Shown here: positions 26,239 to 35,634 of the stretch, in pieces
Layout: each line of letters opens with the position of its first letter
Position numbering within the stretch: the first letter of the stretch is position 1
Assembly (NCBI GenBank): GCA_035602605.1
Contig: DATNLZ010000068.1
Location: 1-64,000 of the forward strand
Origin: DASQHY01 sp035602605
GTDB lineage: Bacteria; Acidobacteriota; Terriglobia; Acidiferrales; UBA7541
Direction: 5' to 3'
DNA length: 64,000 bases
The notes under the pieces: model-generated
Database searches by the model: none
What the model saw: only the letters and a program-made list of their open reading frames with translations
What the model was told of the DNA's origin: nothing
Made by a program: the position numbers and the translations under genes

Positions 26239-27753
26239 ATCACACTACTGGGAATTGATGTCGGAACCGGTGGAACGCGCGCGGTTCTTGTGAACGAGCG
26301 AGGCGCGGTGATCGCGTCAGCTACCGCAGAACATGCTCCTTTTGCATCACCTCATACTGGCTGGGCGGAACAGGATCCGCACGACTGGTGGCGCGCGTGC
26401 ACGATCGCGGTTCAAAAAGTGCTGGGGCCAAGCGAAAAATCGGCCGCCGATGTGGCGTGTATTGGGCTCTCCGGCCAAATGCACGGAGCCGTCCTCCTCG
26501 ATTCCAATGATAAGGTGCTGCGCCCAGCACTGATTTGGTGCGACCAACGAACCGCCAGCCAATGCGACGCCATCTCGAAATTACTAGGGGCTAGCCGTTT
26601 AATTGAGCTTACTTGCAATCCCGCACTGCCGAATTTCACGCTGACCAAGCTTCTTTGGGTGCGCGACAATGAGCCCGCAATCTGGGGGCGCTTCGCACGC
26701 TTGTTGCTACCCAAAGACTATGTTCGCTTTCGCCTCACCGGAGTACATGCCATCGACGTTGCCGAAGCATCGGGAACGCTGATGCTCGATGTTGCCCATC
26801 GCTGCTGGTCAAAAGAAGTGCTATCGGCAACGGGCATCGATGAGCGGTCTCTTCCAAAGTTGTATGAGTCGCCTGAACTTTGCGCACAAATCTCGGCGGA
26901 GGGCGCATCCGCGACGGGACTGCGGGCCGGCACCCCGGTGGTCGCCGGCGCGGGAGATCAGGCGGCGGGCGCAGTGGGGATGGGAATCGTGCGACCGGGA
27001 AGCGTGAGCGCGACGATTGGGACATCAGGGGTGGTGTTTGCCGCGACCGATCGCCCGGCACTTGATCCGCTCGGACGATTGCATACATTTTGCCATGCGA
27101 TTCCAGGGCGCTGGCATGTGATGGGCGTCACGCAGGCTGCAGGGCTTTCCTTGCGATGGTTCCGCGATCGTTTTGGTGTCCGCGAGACAGGCGGCCGTGA
27201 TGCCTACGAATTGCTGTGCGAGGAAGCCGCCAGCGCTACTGCCGGAGCCGACGGCGTGCTGTGGCTGCCCTACCTGATGGGTGAGAGGACTCCCCATCTC
27301 GATCCACACGCGCGCGCTGCGCTGGTGGGGTTAGCCGCTAGTCACGGACGGCCCGAAGTGATTCGCGCGATTCTCGAAGGAGTTGCATTCAGCCTGCGGG
27401 ACACGCTCACGATCTTTTCGGAAATGAAGGTGCCAGTAAAACAGATTCGCCTTGGCGGTGGGGGCGCACGCTCTAAACTCTGGAGCCAAATTCAGGCCGA
27501 TGTCTACGGGCAGGCGGTGGAGCTTGTGGAGGGCGAGGAAGGAGCCGCGTACGGAGCGGCCCTGCTTGCGGGCGTTGGCGCGGGAGTTTGGCACACGGTG
27601 GACGCGGCTTGCGAAACCTCGGTTCGCGTACGCCAGCGAGTCGAGGCGCAACGCAATGGTGTCGAGCTGATGAATGAAAGATATAGCGTCTACCGCCAGC
27701 TTTATCCGGCACTACGAGGATTTTTCAACTCAACCGAACGCGGTAACAACTGA
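26239..27753 (+). CDS. xylB: Xylulokinase with non-standard start codon
   Basis: A FGGY-family kinase of about 504 residues matching xylulokinase (D-xylulose to D-xylulose 5-phosphate). Motifs: LLGIDVGTGGTRAVLV at the N-terminus (ATP phosphate loop), GLSGQMHGAVLLD near 75, WCDQRT near 97, AGAGDQAAGAVGMG near 237 with the catalytic Asp, TIGTSGVVFA near 259, and RLGGGGARSKLWSQIQADV near 402. The first canonical start, GTG 26290, would remove the phosphate loop. The reading frame stays open upstream, and a strong GGAAGGAG (26226-26233) stands 5 nt before an in-frame ATC at 26239, which I take as the start; CTG 26224 or 26248 are weaker choices. Last gene of the arabinose operon; links to D-xylose use if an isomerase is present elsewhere. 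Confidence 0.85.
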   Translation: MTLLGIDVGTGGTRAVLVNERGAVIASATAEHAPFASPHTGWAEQDPHDWWRACTIAVQKVLGPSEKSAADVACIGLSGQMHGAVLLDSNDKVLRPALIWCDQRTASQCDAISKLLGASRLIELTCNPALPNFTLTKLLWVRDNEPAIWGRFARLLLPKDYVRFRLTGVHAIDVAEASGTLMLDVAHRCWSKEVLSATGIDERSLPKLYESPELCAQISAEGASATGLRAGTPVVAGAGDQAAGAVGMGIVRPGSVSATIGTSGVVFAATDRPALDPLGRLHTFCHAIPGRWHVMGVTQAAGLSLRWFRDRFGVRETGGRDAYELLCEEAASATAGADGVLWLPYLMGERTPHLDPHARAALVGLAASHGRPEVIRAILEGVAFSLRDTLTIFSEMKVPVKQIRLGGGGARSKLWSQIQADVYGQAVELVEGEEGAAYGAALLAGVGAGVWHTVDAACETSVRVRQRVEAQRNGVELMNERYSVYRQLYPALRGFFNSTERGNN

Positions 27754-27831
27754 ACCATGGATACTTTGGAACTGAGATACGCGGAAATGCAGTGCCTTGT
27801 TCCTGCGCACCGGGCCAACTGCGGAGCAGGC

Positions 27832-28914
27832 TCATTTATAGGCAGCCACAAACTCTTGGTAAGCGGCCTCGGCATCGCTCGCCGAAGCAATTTCGGAAAG
27901 AATCAATACCCGGTATTTGAATGTGACGCTTTGCTTCGGCTGCAACGTGAAATTCAGCGCCGGCTCTTTGCCGTTGGTGAAAACTTTCTGGCCCAGGGGA
28001 TTGGCAGCAAATAAGCCGTATCCTCGGGCGTGCCAATAAGTGGGAAAGCCGAGGTTTTTGGGGTTATCGAGTATGGCGATGGTCACAGGTTCCTTATCCA
28101 CATGGCCATACAAGATGCACCAGCGGCCTCGCGTGCTCCACGCGTCATCGCCTTTCTTGCCTTCGCTTGTCAAGTAGGTTCCGTTCACCCCCGTATTATC
28201 CATTTTAGCGACGGTTGTTGGCCTGCCGCTGGCGTCGGCGAAAACCTCTGGCTTTGTGGAAGGCATTTCCAGGGCGCGGGTCACTCGCAAACCGAGCATG
28301 CCGTCTTTGGCGTCCGCGAACACTACTTTTTCGTCGAGCGCTCGCAGGGTCGTGATTCGATCCACGCTGCGGAAGTCTGGCCCGCCTCGGAAAACAAACC
28401 GAGTGTGTTCTCGGAGAAGAACTTTGCCGTTCGGAGCCGTCCAGTCGGCCTCCGTATCGAGCTCGCCGCTATCCGTTCCACTCTTGGCAGAAATAACAGA
28501 ACGGTGGTGAATGCTGCCCATCTTCCCACGATCCTCGGGCTTGATGGCATCTGAGTTGTTCCAGAAGTCCAGGCCGTTTACATGTTCATAATTGAGCCAA
28601 AGCCCGGTATGGTGCGGATGGTCGACGCGTTCTCCGGGCCGCGGCTCAAGCGGATAGCCGCGCGTCACGAGGGTTCCGTTGGCCGTGCGCAAAGGAAACA
28701 GCACCGGTTTCTTGACCGTTTGCGGATAAATGTAGGAAGTGAAAGGCTGGCCGTCGATGAGAATATCCACGCGGCGCTCTGCCTCGTTCGGAACTACACG
28801 GATTCTTTGCGTCTTGGATTGCTGTGCGGTCGCATTCTGCTTCACGTTGCTTCCAAGCATACACAGCATCGCCAGCGCGGCGAGCAAAAGGAACTTCGTC
28901 CGAACGGAGTGCAT
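27832..28914 (-). CDS. Exported DUF6807 ('PmoA-like') protein
   Basis: A 360-residue exported protein of the DUF6807 family, often mislabelled methane oxygenase PmoA; it has no relation to methane monooxygenase. From ATG 28914 there is a signal peptide (about residues 1-32, cleaved near ATA-QQ). Family blocks include HPHHTGLWLNYEHVNGLDFW near residue 98-117, GSIHHRSVIS near 134 and PTYWHARGYGLFAANPLGQ near 293-311. The many His residues suggest a metal or sugar-binding site. Function is unknown; members occur beside Gfo/Idh oxidoreductases in glycoside-degrading loci. It starts right after the Gfo/Idh stop codon; a GTG at 28929 would overlap that gene and is the alternative start. The two are a translational unit. 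Confidence 0.8.
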   Translation of the reverse strand: MHSVRTKFLLLAALAMLCMLGSNVKQNATAQQSKTQRIRVVPNEAERRVDILIDGQPFTSYIYPQTVKKPVLFPLRTANGTLVTRGYPLEPRPGERVDHPHHTGLWLNYEHVNGLDFWNNSDAIKPEDRGKMGSIHHRSVISAKSGTDSGELDTEADWTAPNGKVLLREHTRFVFRGGPDFRSVDRITTLRALDEKVVFADAKDGMLGLRVTRALEMPSTKPEVFADASGRPTTVAKMDNTGVNGTYLTSEGKKGDDAWSTRGRWCILYGHVDKEPVTIAILDNPKNLGFPTYWHARGYGLFAANPLGQKVFTNGKEPALNFTLQPKQSVTFKYRVLILSEIASASDAEAAYQEFVAAYK

Positions 28915-28921
28915 GGATGAT

Positions 28922-30265
28922 CTACCCACTCACCACGACTTCCTGCTTGGCATCATCAAAGGTAACCCGCTTGCCGGTTTGCATGGCAGCGATGCACATG
29001 CAAAGGGCGACGGAATGGCTGTAACCGGCTTCGATATCAGCATTGGGTGTCTTGCGGCTGCGCACGCATTCCATCCAGTTGCGCATGTTGGCAGTGGTGG
29101 AGGAATCTGCGCCGGTATCCGCAGCCGTTTCCGGGCCTCCGGCACCCTCCGCGAGTGTTGTAGGCTGCAACAGATTGGGTTTCATATCCATTTCACCCGC
29201 GGCCTTTTGGTTGAGGCCTCCGGTCGGGGCCACCTTGTGTTTTTCAAGGTCCATCGTGCCGCCGTTAGAGTAATAGAGCTCCTTGGTGCCGCCGGCAGAG
29301 TTGGTTTGTCGCGAGGAATAAACAACTTGAAAGCCCTTTGAATTGTCGTTGAGTGGTCCGTAATCGAATACCGCGGTTAAGGTGTCCCAATTTTTGCGTC
29401 CATCGTGCCAGAGATAAATTCCACCGTTGGCCGCCACACTGCGAGGTCGCGGCAATCCGGTAAACCAGTGCACGGTATCAATCTGGTGGACCAGCCACTG
29501 ATCGGGTATGCCCGAGGAGAACGGCCAGAAGAGGCGGAACTCGAGATATTTTCGGGCATCGAAAGGCTCGGATGGGTGATTGATCAGGTAGCGCTTCCAG
29601 TCCGTGTCCGCTTCGCGCAGTTCGCTGACAAGCTTCGGGCGCCGCCAGCGACCCGGTTGGTTGACGTTCCAGGTCATTTCGACGGAGACGATGTCTCCGA
29701 ACTGACCTGATTGGATGTATTCGTAAGCACGCTGATACACCGGATCGCTGCGCCGCTGCGTGCCAATCTGGACGATGCGACCGCTTTCCTTTACAGCCTT
29801 GCGCACTGCGCGGGCGTCTTCCATGGTGTGGGCAAGAGGCTTTTCGACATAAGCATCACGGCCGGCTTTCACAGCCTCGATCGCATGGAAAGCATGTTGG
29901 AAGTCAGCGGTGGCCACCAGCACGGCGTCAACATCCTTGCGCGCGTAAAGTTCCTCGTTGTTGCGAGCAGTGGCAATGGCTTTCCCGGTTAGTTTCTGGA
30001 CGTACGCAACGGCTTCATCACGGCGACGATTCCAGATGTCGGATACGGCGACGAACTCAAAATTCAAGTCGTTGGAATGTTTGAGGAATGCCGGGACAAG
30101 AGCGCTTCGCAGTCGGTCGGAAAAGCCCACGATACCGACCCTAACGCGGTCGTTGGCGGCCATAATTCGGGAATAGCTAGCGGCAGTAGAGCGGAGCGCC
30201 GTGCTGGCGACGGTGGCACCGGCTACTTTGAGAAAAGTGCGCCGTGATGTTTCATTGGTGGACAT
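28922..30265 (-). CDS. TAT-exported Gfo/Idh/MocA-family oxidoreductase
   Basis: A 447-residue NAD(P)-dependent oxidoreductase of the Gfo/Idh/MocA family. The twin-arginine signal SRRTFLKVAGAT at residues 7-18 implies folded export with cofactor, as in glucose-fructose oxidoreductase. The Rossmann motif is VRVGIVGFSDR near 41, the catalytic EKP is in YVEKPLAHTMEDA near 140, and the C-terminal domain contains DQWLVHQIDTVHWFTGLP near 258 with the usual His-x3-D pair. It may oxidise or hydrolyse a glycoside or sugar in the periplasm. Start ATG 30265 has AAGGAG 10 nt upstream. It lies between receptor 2 and the DUF6807 gene, all minus strand, which probably form one locus for an unknown glycoside. 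Confidence 0.88.
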   Translation of the reverse strand: MSTNETSRRTFLKVAGATVASTALRSTAASYSRIMAANDRVRVGIVGFSDRLRSALVPAFLKHSNDLNFEFVAVSDIWNRRRDEAVAYVQKLTGKAIATARNNEELYARKDVDAVLVATADFQHAFHAIEAVKAGRDAYVEKPLAHTMEDARAVRKAVKESGRIVQIGTQRRSDPVYQRAYEYIQSGQFGDIVSVEMTWNVNQPGRWRRPKLVSELREADTDWKRYLINHPSEPFDARKYLEFRLFWPFSSGIPDQWLVHQIDTVHWFTGLPRPRSVAANGGIYLWHDGRKNWDTLTAVFDYGPLNDNSKGFQVVYSSRQTNSAGGTKELYYSNGGTMDLEKHKVAPTGGLNQKAAGEMDMKPNLLQPTTLAEGAGGPETAADTGADSSTTANMRNWMECVRSRKTPNADIEAGYSHSVALCMCIAAMQTGKRVTFDDAKQEVVVSG

Positions 30266-30368
30266 GAATCGTTTCTCCTTGTTACGATTGCGCTTACCGA
30301 CCTGTTTGAGCCGATGCTTTTACCGACCTGTCCGCCACACATTCTTCTATGGTGGATGGACCTCTGAG

Positions 30369-33300
30369 CTAGAACATTATTTTCAGCGCCAATTGGCCAA
30401 TTCGCGGATCGCCAGCGGTTTGAAGAGCGCCAAAGTTTGACGATGAACTCAGATTCTGGAAGTTGCCGATACTTGTTTCGTCAAAGTTCACGCGGTTAAA
30501 GACGTTGAAAAACTCAGCGCGAAACTGCAGCTTGACGCGCTCGGTGAACGTAAAGTGCTTGGAAAGCCCCATATCCCAACTATAGAATCCTGGGAACCGT
30601 AAGCTTCCCTTGCCGACATTACCGAATGTATTAGCGGGGTTCAACTGAAACGCAGCCGGATTGAGCCATTCCTTACAGGGTTTCGTGTTACCCACGCAGG
30701 CACCGGGGCCATAGGGAGCGCCTACCAGGGACGCCCTATCTTGCCCGATCCCTGTGCCAGAGTTATTCTTGCCGGACAGAATCGTGAGTGGCCGGCCCGT
30801 TTGCGCGGAAACGAGTCCACTCAACTGCCAGCTGCCGAGAACACCGCGCACGAAGCCGTTAGTGTCTAACAATGCAGGCAGTTGCCAGACGTAGGATACA
30901 ACAAATCGGTGGGTATGGTCGAAATCCGAGGGACCCCGATCGAACTGGTGCCGAAGAGGATCATCCCACGGGCGCGTGGAGGGAGTGTCAGCGCCGATGT
31001 CCGCTACACCTCCGCCGTTCGGAAGCGTGTCTATGCTCTTCGAATAGCTGTAGTTTCCCAGGATCGTCAAGCCGCGAGACATGCGCTTCTCGGCGGACAA
31101 CTGCAAGGAATGATAGGACGAATTTACGTCCTGTGAGTTTTGCGTAACGCTGCCAAAGGCGCTTTTATTCACGCTGGGGTTGAGGGCGTTGAGTCTGGGA
31201 GTGCCCCCACTGACAGGGGACGGATTCAAGTTCAGCGATTCTTTGAGATGACTGCCGTGGGAAGCGACGTACGCCGCGCGTACAAGGGTGTTGGACGGCA
31301 GCTGATGCTCGATAGCCAGGTTCCAATTGTACAGAGTGGGAGCCTGATACTTGTGCGAGGGGTCCCAACTCACGACGAGGAGGTTGGGAGCAAATGCGGT
31401 TGTCGACGGCGGTATAAGAGGAGCCGGAAACGGACTGGTTTGGGGGGCGCAACCTCGGGAGCTTGGGAGTTGGCAATACGGATCGCTAAAGGGGCCAGGT
31501 TGAACGGCGCCTTGAGCTGTACTGAGGACGAGCTGGGGGCTGAATGGGGTGACGTCGGCAAAACGGTTGTTGATGATGCCCGGGATACGCGTGTCGTAGA
31601 AAATACCCCCCCCGCCACGGAGGCTGGTTTTGCCGTCGCCGAAGACGTCATAGGCAAACCCCACGCGCGGCTCAAAATTATTCAAGCTGGCTTCGATACC
31701 ATTTTCGGGAACACCGGGATCGCCCGGGAAATATACGCCTGGAGGGGCATTCGGGAATCGAGTGGACTTGAGGCCCGCAATAAGCCCAGCGAGCCGAAAC
31801 TGCTCCTGGCGGCCTTTGGTTTCACGCCAGGGAAGGACTGGCTCATAGCGCAGCCCTAAATTAAGCGTCAGCCGCGGGGTCATCCGATAGTTATCCTGGA
31901 TATATACACCGGCAAAAGTATCGCGATTGTTTTTGAATTCTCCGTTTCCCTGACGAAAACCCGGAGTGTTGCTGTTTTGATCGACGAGCTTGCCGGCTAA
32001 AAAGTTGCTCAAAGCGGATGCGGTTGGTCCGAAGGTAAACTCGGCAGGCTGGAAGAATTGATTGTCCAGATCCACCCGGCTGCGTTCAATTACCCCGCCG
32101 AAGCGGACATTGTGTTTTCCGGCCACCCAGCTCACATCATCGCTCCAGGTAAAATTGTTACGGATGAATTTTGCAGTGGGATTGTCTCCAATCGTGAAGA
32201 AATTCTGAACCCTGATTGCTTGGATACCTTTCGGGCTGGGTTGAAAGGGAATTGTGACCCCGTAATCCTGCACATTCTTCACGTTGCTTCCGGGGCCGCG
32301 CCCCGCCGCATCGCGGGAGTAGCTGAACCGGAAGTCGTTGACCAGAGTTGGCCTGAAGATATGGGTCTCATGAATCAGGTAGTTCTGCGAGACGATCGTC
32401 GAGCCGTCGGAGTACAGAAGAAGATTGTTGGGATCGAAAACCGCATTTCGACTGAAGCGATCGTAGAAGTAACGCACGGTCAACCGGTCGTTCTGCGTGA
32501 AGGAATGATCGACCTTGCCGAGAACCTCATTAAAATCCTGGTGGTCAGGGCGGGTGAAGCTTACTTTGTTGTTTGCGTCACCGACCGGAATGGCCGCAAG
32601 CAGGTTCTTGATGGCGGGATCGGTAGCGGCGGCCCTTTGCGCCGGGTTGGGTACAGTTCCCGAGGCGCCTTGCACGAGATTGCGGAAGCGTGTGCCTTGA
32701 AAACCGGCAAAGAAGAAAGTGTGATCGTGGATAATCGGTCCGCCGATGGTGCCACCAAATTGGTTACGCTTGAGTTGATCGCGTCCTGTGAGTGACTGCC
32801 AAGGCTTGGCATTAAAGACCGCGTTGCGCACAAACTCAAAAACATCGCCGTGGAAGTTATTGGTGCCGGACTTGGTGATGATGTTCACCACACCCCCGGC
32901 GTTCTGACCATATTCCGCGCTGTAGTTGCTGGTCTGCACGCTGAATTCCTGGAGCGCGTCAGGGAAGGGAAACGGTTGATTGACATTGGTGTACTCGTCT
33001 ACGTTATTGCCGCCATCGAGCTGATAGCCGATCTGATTTTGCCGAGCGCCATTAATCGAAATGGTCACAGCGCCTGGAAACGTTTTGGTGCTGCCTTGCT
33101 GCGCGCCTCCGCTAGGAGCCGACACCGCGCCAGGGACCAACAAGGTGAGCTCCGCCGCGTTCCGGCCATTCAAGGGCAGCTCTATGATGCGCTCCTGCTC
33201 GATCACTTGCTTTAACGTCGACGTGGACGTATCGACTTGGACCTGGTCAGCGGTCACCGTAAGGATCTCGGTCGTTGATCCAAGTTTCACGGTCATGTTT

Positions 33301-33599
33301 ACTGTGAGGGTTTGGTCCGCGAGCAAGGTGATCCCAGTTTGCCTGGCGATGCTAAAGCCCGGGGCCTCGACGATCATGATGTATGATGCCGGCGGAAGTG
33401 AGGGGATGACGAAAAGTCCGTCAGGATCTGATGCCGCACCGCGTGATAACCCAGTGCCTTCTTGGGTTACCGTTACTTTCGCAGACGCCATCGCGGCTCC
33501 AGATGGATCTGTGACTCTTCCAACGATGCTCCCGAGACCTTGCGCATGACATACTGCGGCATAAGCGAAGAAGGCTAATAAAACAACGTATTTTTTCAT
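30369..33599 (-). CDS. Oar-like TonB-dependent outer-membrane receptor 2
   Basis: A 1076-residue outer-membrane receptor from ATG 33599 (GAGGAGGT ribosome site directly upstream); the open frame extends about 110 codons farther but that part overlaps the promoter region. Signal peptide MKKYVVLLAFFAYAAVCHAQ, carboxypeptidase-regulatory domain about 22-105 (GSIVGRVTDPSGAAMASAKV), ELPLNGRNAAEL near 140, plug sequences GGVVNIITKSGTNNFHG near 233, and a beta-barrel with NLGLRYEPVLPW and the terminal LALKIMF ending in Phe. Substrate is not readable. It is 103 bp upstream of the Gfo/Idh gene and divergent from the FAH/Lut operon, so it may take up the compound processed by the Gfo/Idh and DUF6807 proteins. 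Confidence 0.92.
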   Translation of the reverse strand: MKKYVVLLAFFAYAAVCHAQGLGSIVGRVTDPSGAAMASAKVTVTQEGTGLSRGAASDPDGLFVIPSLPPASYIMIVEAPGFSIARQTGITLLADQTLTVNMTVKLGSTTEILTVTADQVQVDTSTSTLKQVIEQERIIELPLNGRNAAELTLLVPGAVSAPSGGAQQGSTKTFPGAVTISINGARQNQIGYQLDGGNNVDEYTNVNQPFPFPDALQEFSVQTSNYSAEYGQNAGGVVNIITKSGTNNFHGDVFEFVRNAVFNAKPWQSLTGRDQLKRNQFGGTIGGPIIHDHTFFFAGFQGTRFRNLVQGASGTVPNPAQRAAATDPAIKNLLAAIPVGDANNKVSFTRPDHQDFNEVLGKVDHSFTQNDRLTVRYFYDRFSRNAVFDPNNLLLYSDGSTIVSQNYLIHETHIFRPTLVNDFRFSYSRDAAGRGPGSNVKNVQDYGVTIPFQPSPKGIQAIRVQNFFTIGDNPTAKFIRNNFTWSDDVSWVAGKHNVRFGGVIERSRVDLDNQFFQPAEFTFGPTASALSNFLAGKLVDQNSNTPGFRQGNGEFKNNRDTFAGVYIQDNYRMTPRLTLNLGLRYEPVLPWRETKGRQEQFRLAGLIAGLKSTRFPNAPPGVYFPGDPGVPENGIEASLNNFEPRVGFAYDVFGDGKTSLRGGGGIFYDTRIPGIINNRFADVTPFSPQLVLSTAQGAVQPGPFSDPYCQLPSSRGCAPQTSPFPAPLIPPSTTAFAPNLLVVSWDPSHKYQAPTLYNWNLAIEHQLPSNTLVRAAYVASHGSHLKESLNLNPSPVSGGTPRLNALNPSVNKSAFGSVTQNSQDVNSSYHSLQLSAEKRMSRGLTILGNYSYSKSIDTLPNGGGVADIGADTPSTRPWDDPLRHQFDRGPSDFDHTHRFVVSYVWQLPALLDTNGFVRGVLGSWQLSGLVSAQTGRPLTILSGKNNSGTGIGQDRASLVGAPYGPGACVGNTKPCKEWLNPAAFQLNPANTFGNVGKGSLRFPGFYSWDMGLSKHFTFTERVKLQFRAEFFNVFNRVNFDETSIGNFQNLSSSSNFGALQTAGDPRIGQLALKIMF

Positions 33600-34015
33600 G
33601 CTTACCTCCTCGAAACCAGCCCTTACACTTGCGAAATCCTGCTCCACGCTTAAGGTGCGCGTCTTGATCTGGGTCCGTCTATTGACCGTCGCAGGCGCTG
33701 CAATGCGGGATTGGTATTCAAACCTTGCCAACACCCCTAAAGCACAATTGCTCTTGGCAAACTGTACGAGCGCAGGGGGGAGGGTGTCAAGCTTTGAAGG
33801 AATCATTTCAAAATTCGAAATGCATTTTGCGGGTAAATTGGGAACTTCCGGGACAAAGCCGAGGATGCTACTCTTTCTAGGCGGTTCTGGAGAAATCCGA
33901 AGATGAAATTGGTTTCTGTCATTCATCATGTTTGGAAGAGTCTGTACGCGGGTAAGGTACTGCGCAGGTCGTTCTCCAAATTTTCGAAATCAGTCGCTGC
34001 CGAGGCAACAGTGGC
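33600..34015. other. Divergent regulatory region between receptor 2 and the FAH-lut operon
   Basis: A 416-bp gap. It holds the minus-strand promoter and palindrome listed separately, and the motif TTCGAAAT twice (33815-33822 region and 33983-33990), the second about 30 bp before the plus-strand start at 34016. I see no gene in it. Confidence 0.45.
33761..33822 (-). promoter_or_regulatory. Candidate promoter and upstream palindrome of receptor 2
   Basis: On the minus strand TTGACA (33785-33790) and TACAGT (33761-33766, four of six) stand 18 nt apart. Directly upstream is a perfect 6-bp inverted repeat CATTTC-N7-GAAATG (33804-33822), placed as an activator or repressor site would be. The leader to the start codon would be about 155 nt. 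Confidence 0.45.
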
Positions 34016-34870
34016 ATGAAGCTCATCCGATTTGGCGAGCCGGGCGATGAGAAGCCTGGCGTTCTTCTCGAAGATGGCACACGGATAGATGTTTCTGCGT
34101 TTGGCGCGGATTACGGCGAGTCGTTCTTTGGAAATAAAGGGCTCGCGGCATTACGCACGTGGCTTGAGCGCAATGTCTCGTCGGCACCGCGAGTTGCTCC
34201 GTCGCTTCGCTTGGGGCCGCCCATTCACCGCCCAAGCAAGATCGTGTGCGTGGGACTAAATTTTCGAGATCATGCGGCAGAAAGTGGCATGGAGATTCCA
34301 GCTGAGCCGGTGCTGTTCTTTAAATCAACAAGCGCGCTTGTCGGTCCCGACGATCCCTTAGTCATTCCCAGAAACGCGACCAAAGTGGATTGGGAAGTCG
34401 AGCTTGCTGTCATCATTGAAAAGAAGGCTACCTACGTGCCGGTCGAGCGGGCGCTGGAATTCGTTGCTGGCTACGCGTTACACAACGATTATTCGGAGCG
34501 CAGCTTTCAGTTTGAACGAGGAGGCCAGTGGGTAAAAGGCAAGAGCTCGGACACATTTGCGCCGCTCGGGCCTTTCCTGATCACGCGCGATGAACTCCGG
34601 GACACGAGCAGCTTACGGATGTGGCTTAAAGTTAATGGTGAGACCCGTCAAAACGGTACGACGGCCAATATGATTTTTGATGTTGCCGTTCTCGTGAGTT
34701 ACATCAGTCAATTCATGACCCTTCTCCCGGGAGATGTAATCAGCACGGGAACGCCTGCGGGGGTTGGCTTTGGTATGCGTCCGCAGATCTATCTGAAAAA
34801 AGGTGATGTGGTGGAACTAGGGGTGGACAGCCTGGGGAACTCGCGCCAGCATGTGGTGGAGTTGGCATGA
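34016..34870 (+). CDS. FAH-family hydrolase, probable 2,4-diketo-3-deoxy-L-fuconate hydrolase
   Basis: A 284-residue fumarylacetoacetate hydrolase-family enzyme. The conserved core is IVCVGLNFRDHAAESG near 76-91, then EPVLFFKSTSALVGPDDP near 97, the metal-binding triad residues in DWEVELAVIIEKK near 123-135 (Glu, Glu) and a following Asp in GYALHNDYSERSFQ near 151-158, and DVISTGTPAGVGFG near 238. Family members split C-C bonds in diketo acids or act on ureidoglycolate. Here it is the first gene of an operon with LutABC and close to an L-fucose cluster, so cleavage of 2,4-diketo-3-deoxy-L-fuconate to pyruvate and L-lactate is the best reading. It overlaps lutA by 4 bp (ATGA). Confidence 0.85.
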   Translation: MKLIRFGEPGDEKPGVLLEDGTRIDVSAFGADYGESFFGNKGLAALRTWLERNVSSAPRVAPSLRLGPPIHRPSKIVCVGLNFRDHAAESGMEIPAEPVLFFKSTSALVGPDDPLVIPRNATKVDWEVELAVIIEKKATYVPVERALEFVAGYALHNDYSERSFQFERGGQWVKGKSSDTFAPLGPFLITRDELRDTSSLRMWLKVNGETRQNGTTANMIFDVAVLVSYISQFMTLLPGDVISTGTPAGVGFGMRPQIYLKKGDVVELGVDSLGNSRQHVVELA

Positions 34871-35634
34871 AGCCAGCAGAGGCCCATCAGTCAGGCGCAC
34901 TACCCGCTAAAGTACAGCTTTTCCATACCTGTCTCATCAACGAAGTTTTCCCAGAAGTCGGGATGTCGGTTGTTAGGGTTCTGGAAAAGCTTGGAATCGA
35001 AGTCGAGGTGCCTCTCCGACAAACATGTTGCGGGCAGCCCGCCTATAACGCAGGGTTTCAAGCCGATGCAAAAAAGGTGGCGCGGCACATGATCACTGTA
35101 CTTCATCAAGCTGACGGGCCGATTGTGATTCCATCCGGCTCCTGTGCCGATATGGTGATCCACCAGTATGCAGTGCTGTTTCAGGATGACGAAAAATGGC
35201 TGGCCAAAGCGCATTCCGTTGCGGCCCGCTGCCATGAATTCAGCAGCTTCTTAGTTGATGTGGTGGGACTGACACAGATTGGAGCGCGGGTTCGTGCCCG
35301 GATCGCCTACCACCCGTCATGCCACCTTTCACGCGGCTTAGGAGTACAACAGCAACCGAGGGAGCTTCTGCGCGCGGTCGCCGGTGTGGAGATGATCGAG
35401 CTTCGTGAGTCCGAGGAATGCTGCGGATTCGGCGGCCTGTTCTCGGTGAAAAATCCCGAGATTTCCGGCAGCATGATGAACCGCAAGCTGGCGGCCGTGG
35501 AATGCTCAAACGCAGAGCGACTGGTCAGTTGCGACATGGGCTGCCTCCTGCAGCTTGCCGGAGGGCTCCATCGCCGCGGCTCCTCGATCAAGACGCAGCA
35601 TCTGGCGCAGCTGCTGGATGAGGGAATGCAATGA
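34867..35634 (+). CDS. lutA: L-lactate oxidation complex subunit LutA
   Basis: A 255-residue protein with two cysteine-rich CCG domains, as in LutA/YkgE and the GlpC/HdrB group. First domain: FHTCLINEVFPEVG then RQTCCGQPAYNAGF near 46-59; second: YHPSCHLSRGLG near 149 then EECCGFGGLFSVKNPEI near 178-194, and a further Cys in SCDMGC near 222-227. These bind a non-cubane iron-sulphur cluster. In Bacillus LutABC jointly oxidise L-lactate to pyruvate on the cytoplasmic side of the membrane. Start and stop are both in ATGA overlaps with the FAH gene and lutB, so the operon is translationally coupled. Its partner role here is to consume the L-lactate released by the hydrolase upstream. Confidence 0.93.
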   Translation: MKPAEAHQSGALPAKVQLFHTCLINEVFPEVGMSVVRVLEKLGIEVEVPLRQTCCGQPAYNAGFQADAKKVARHMITVLHQADGPIVIPSGSCADMVIHQYAVLFQDDEKWLAKAHSVAARCHEFSSFLVDVVGLTQIGARVRARIAYHPSCHLSRGLGVQQQPRELLRAVAGVEMIELRESEECCGFGGLFSVKNPEISGSMMNRKLAAVECSNAERLVSCDMGCLLQLAGGLHRRGSSIKTQHLAQLLDEGMQ

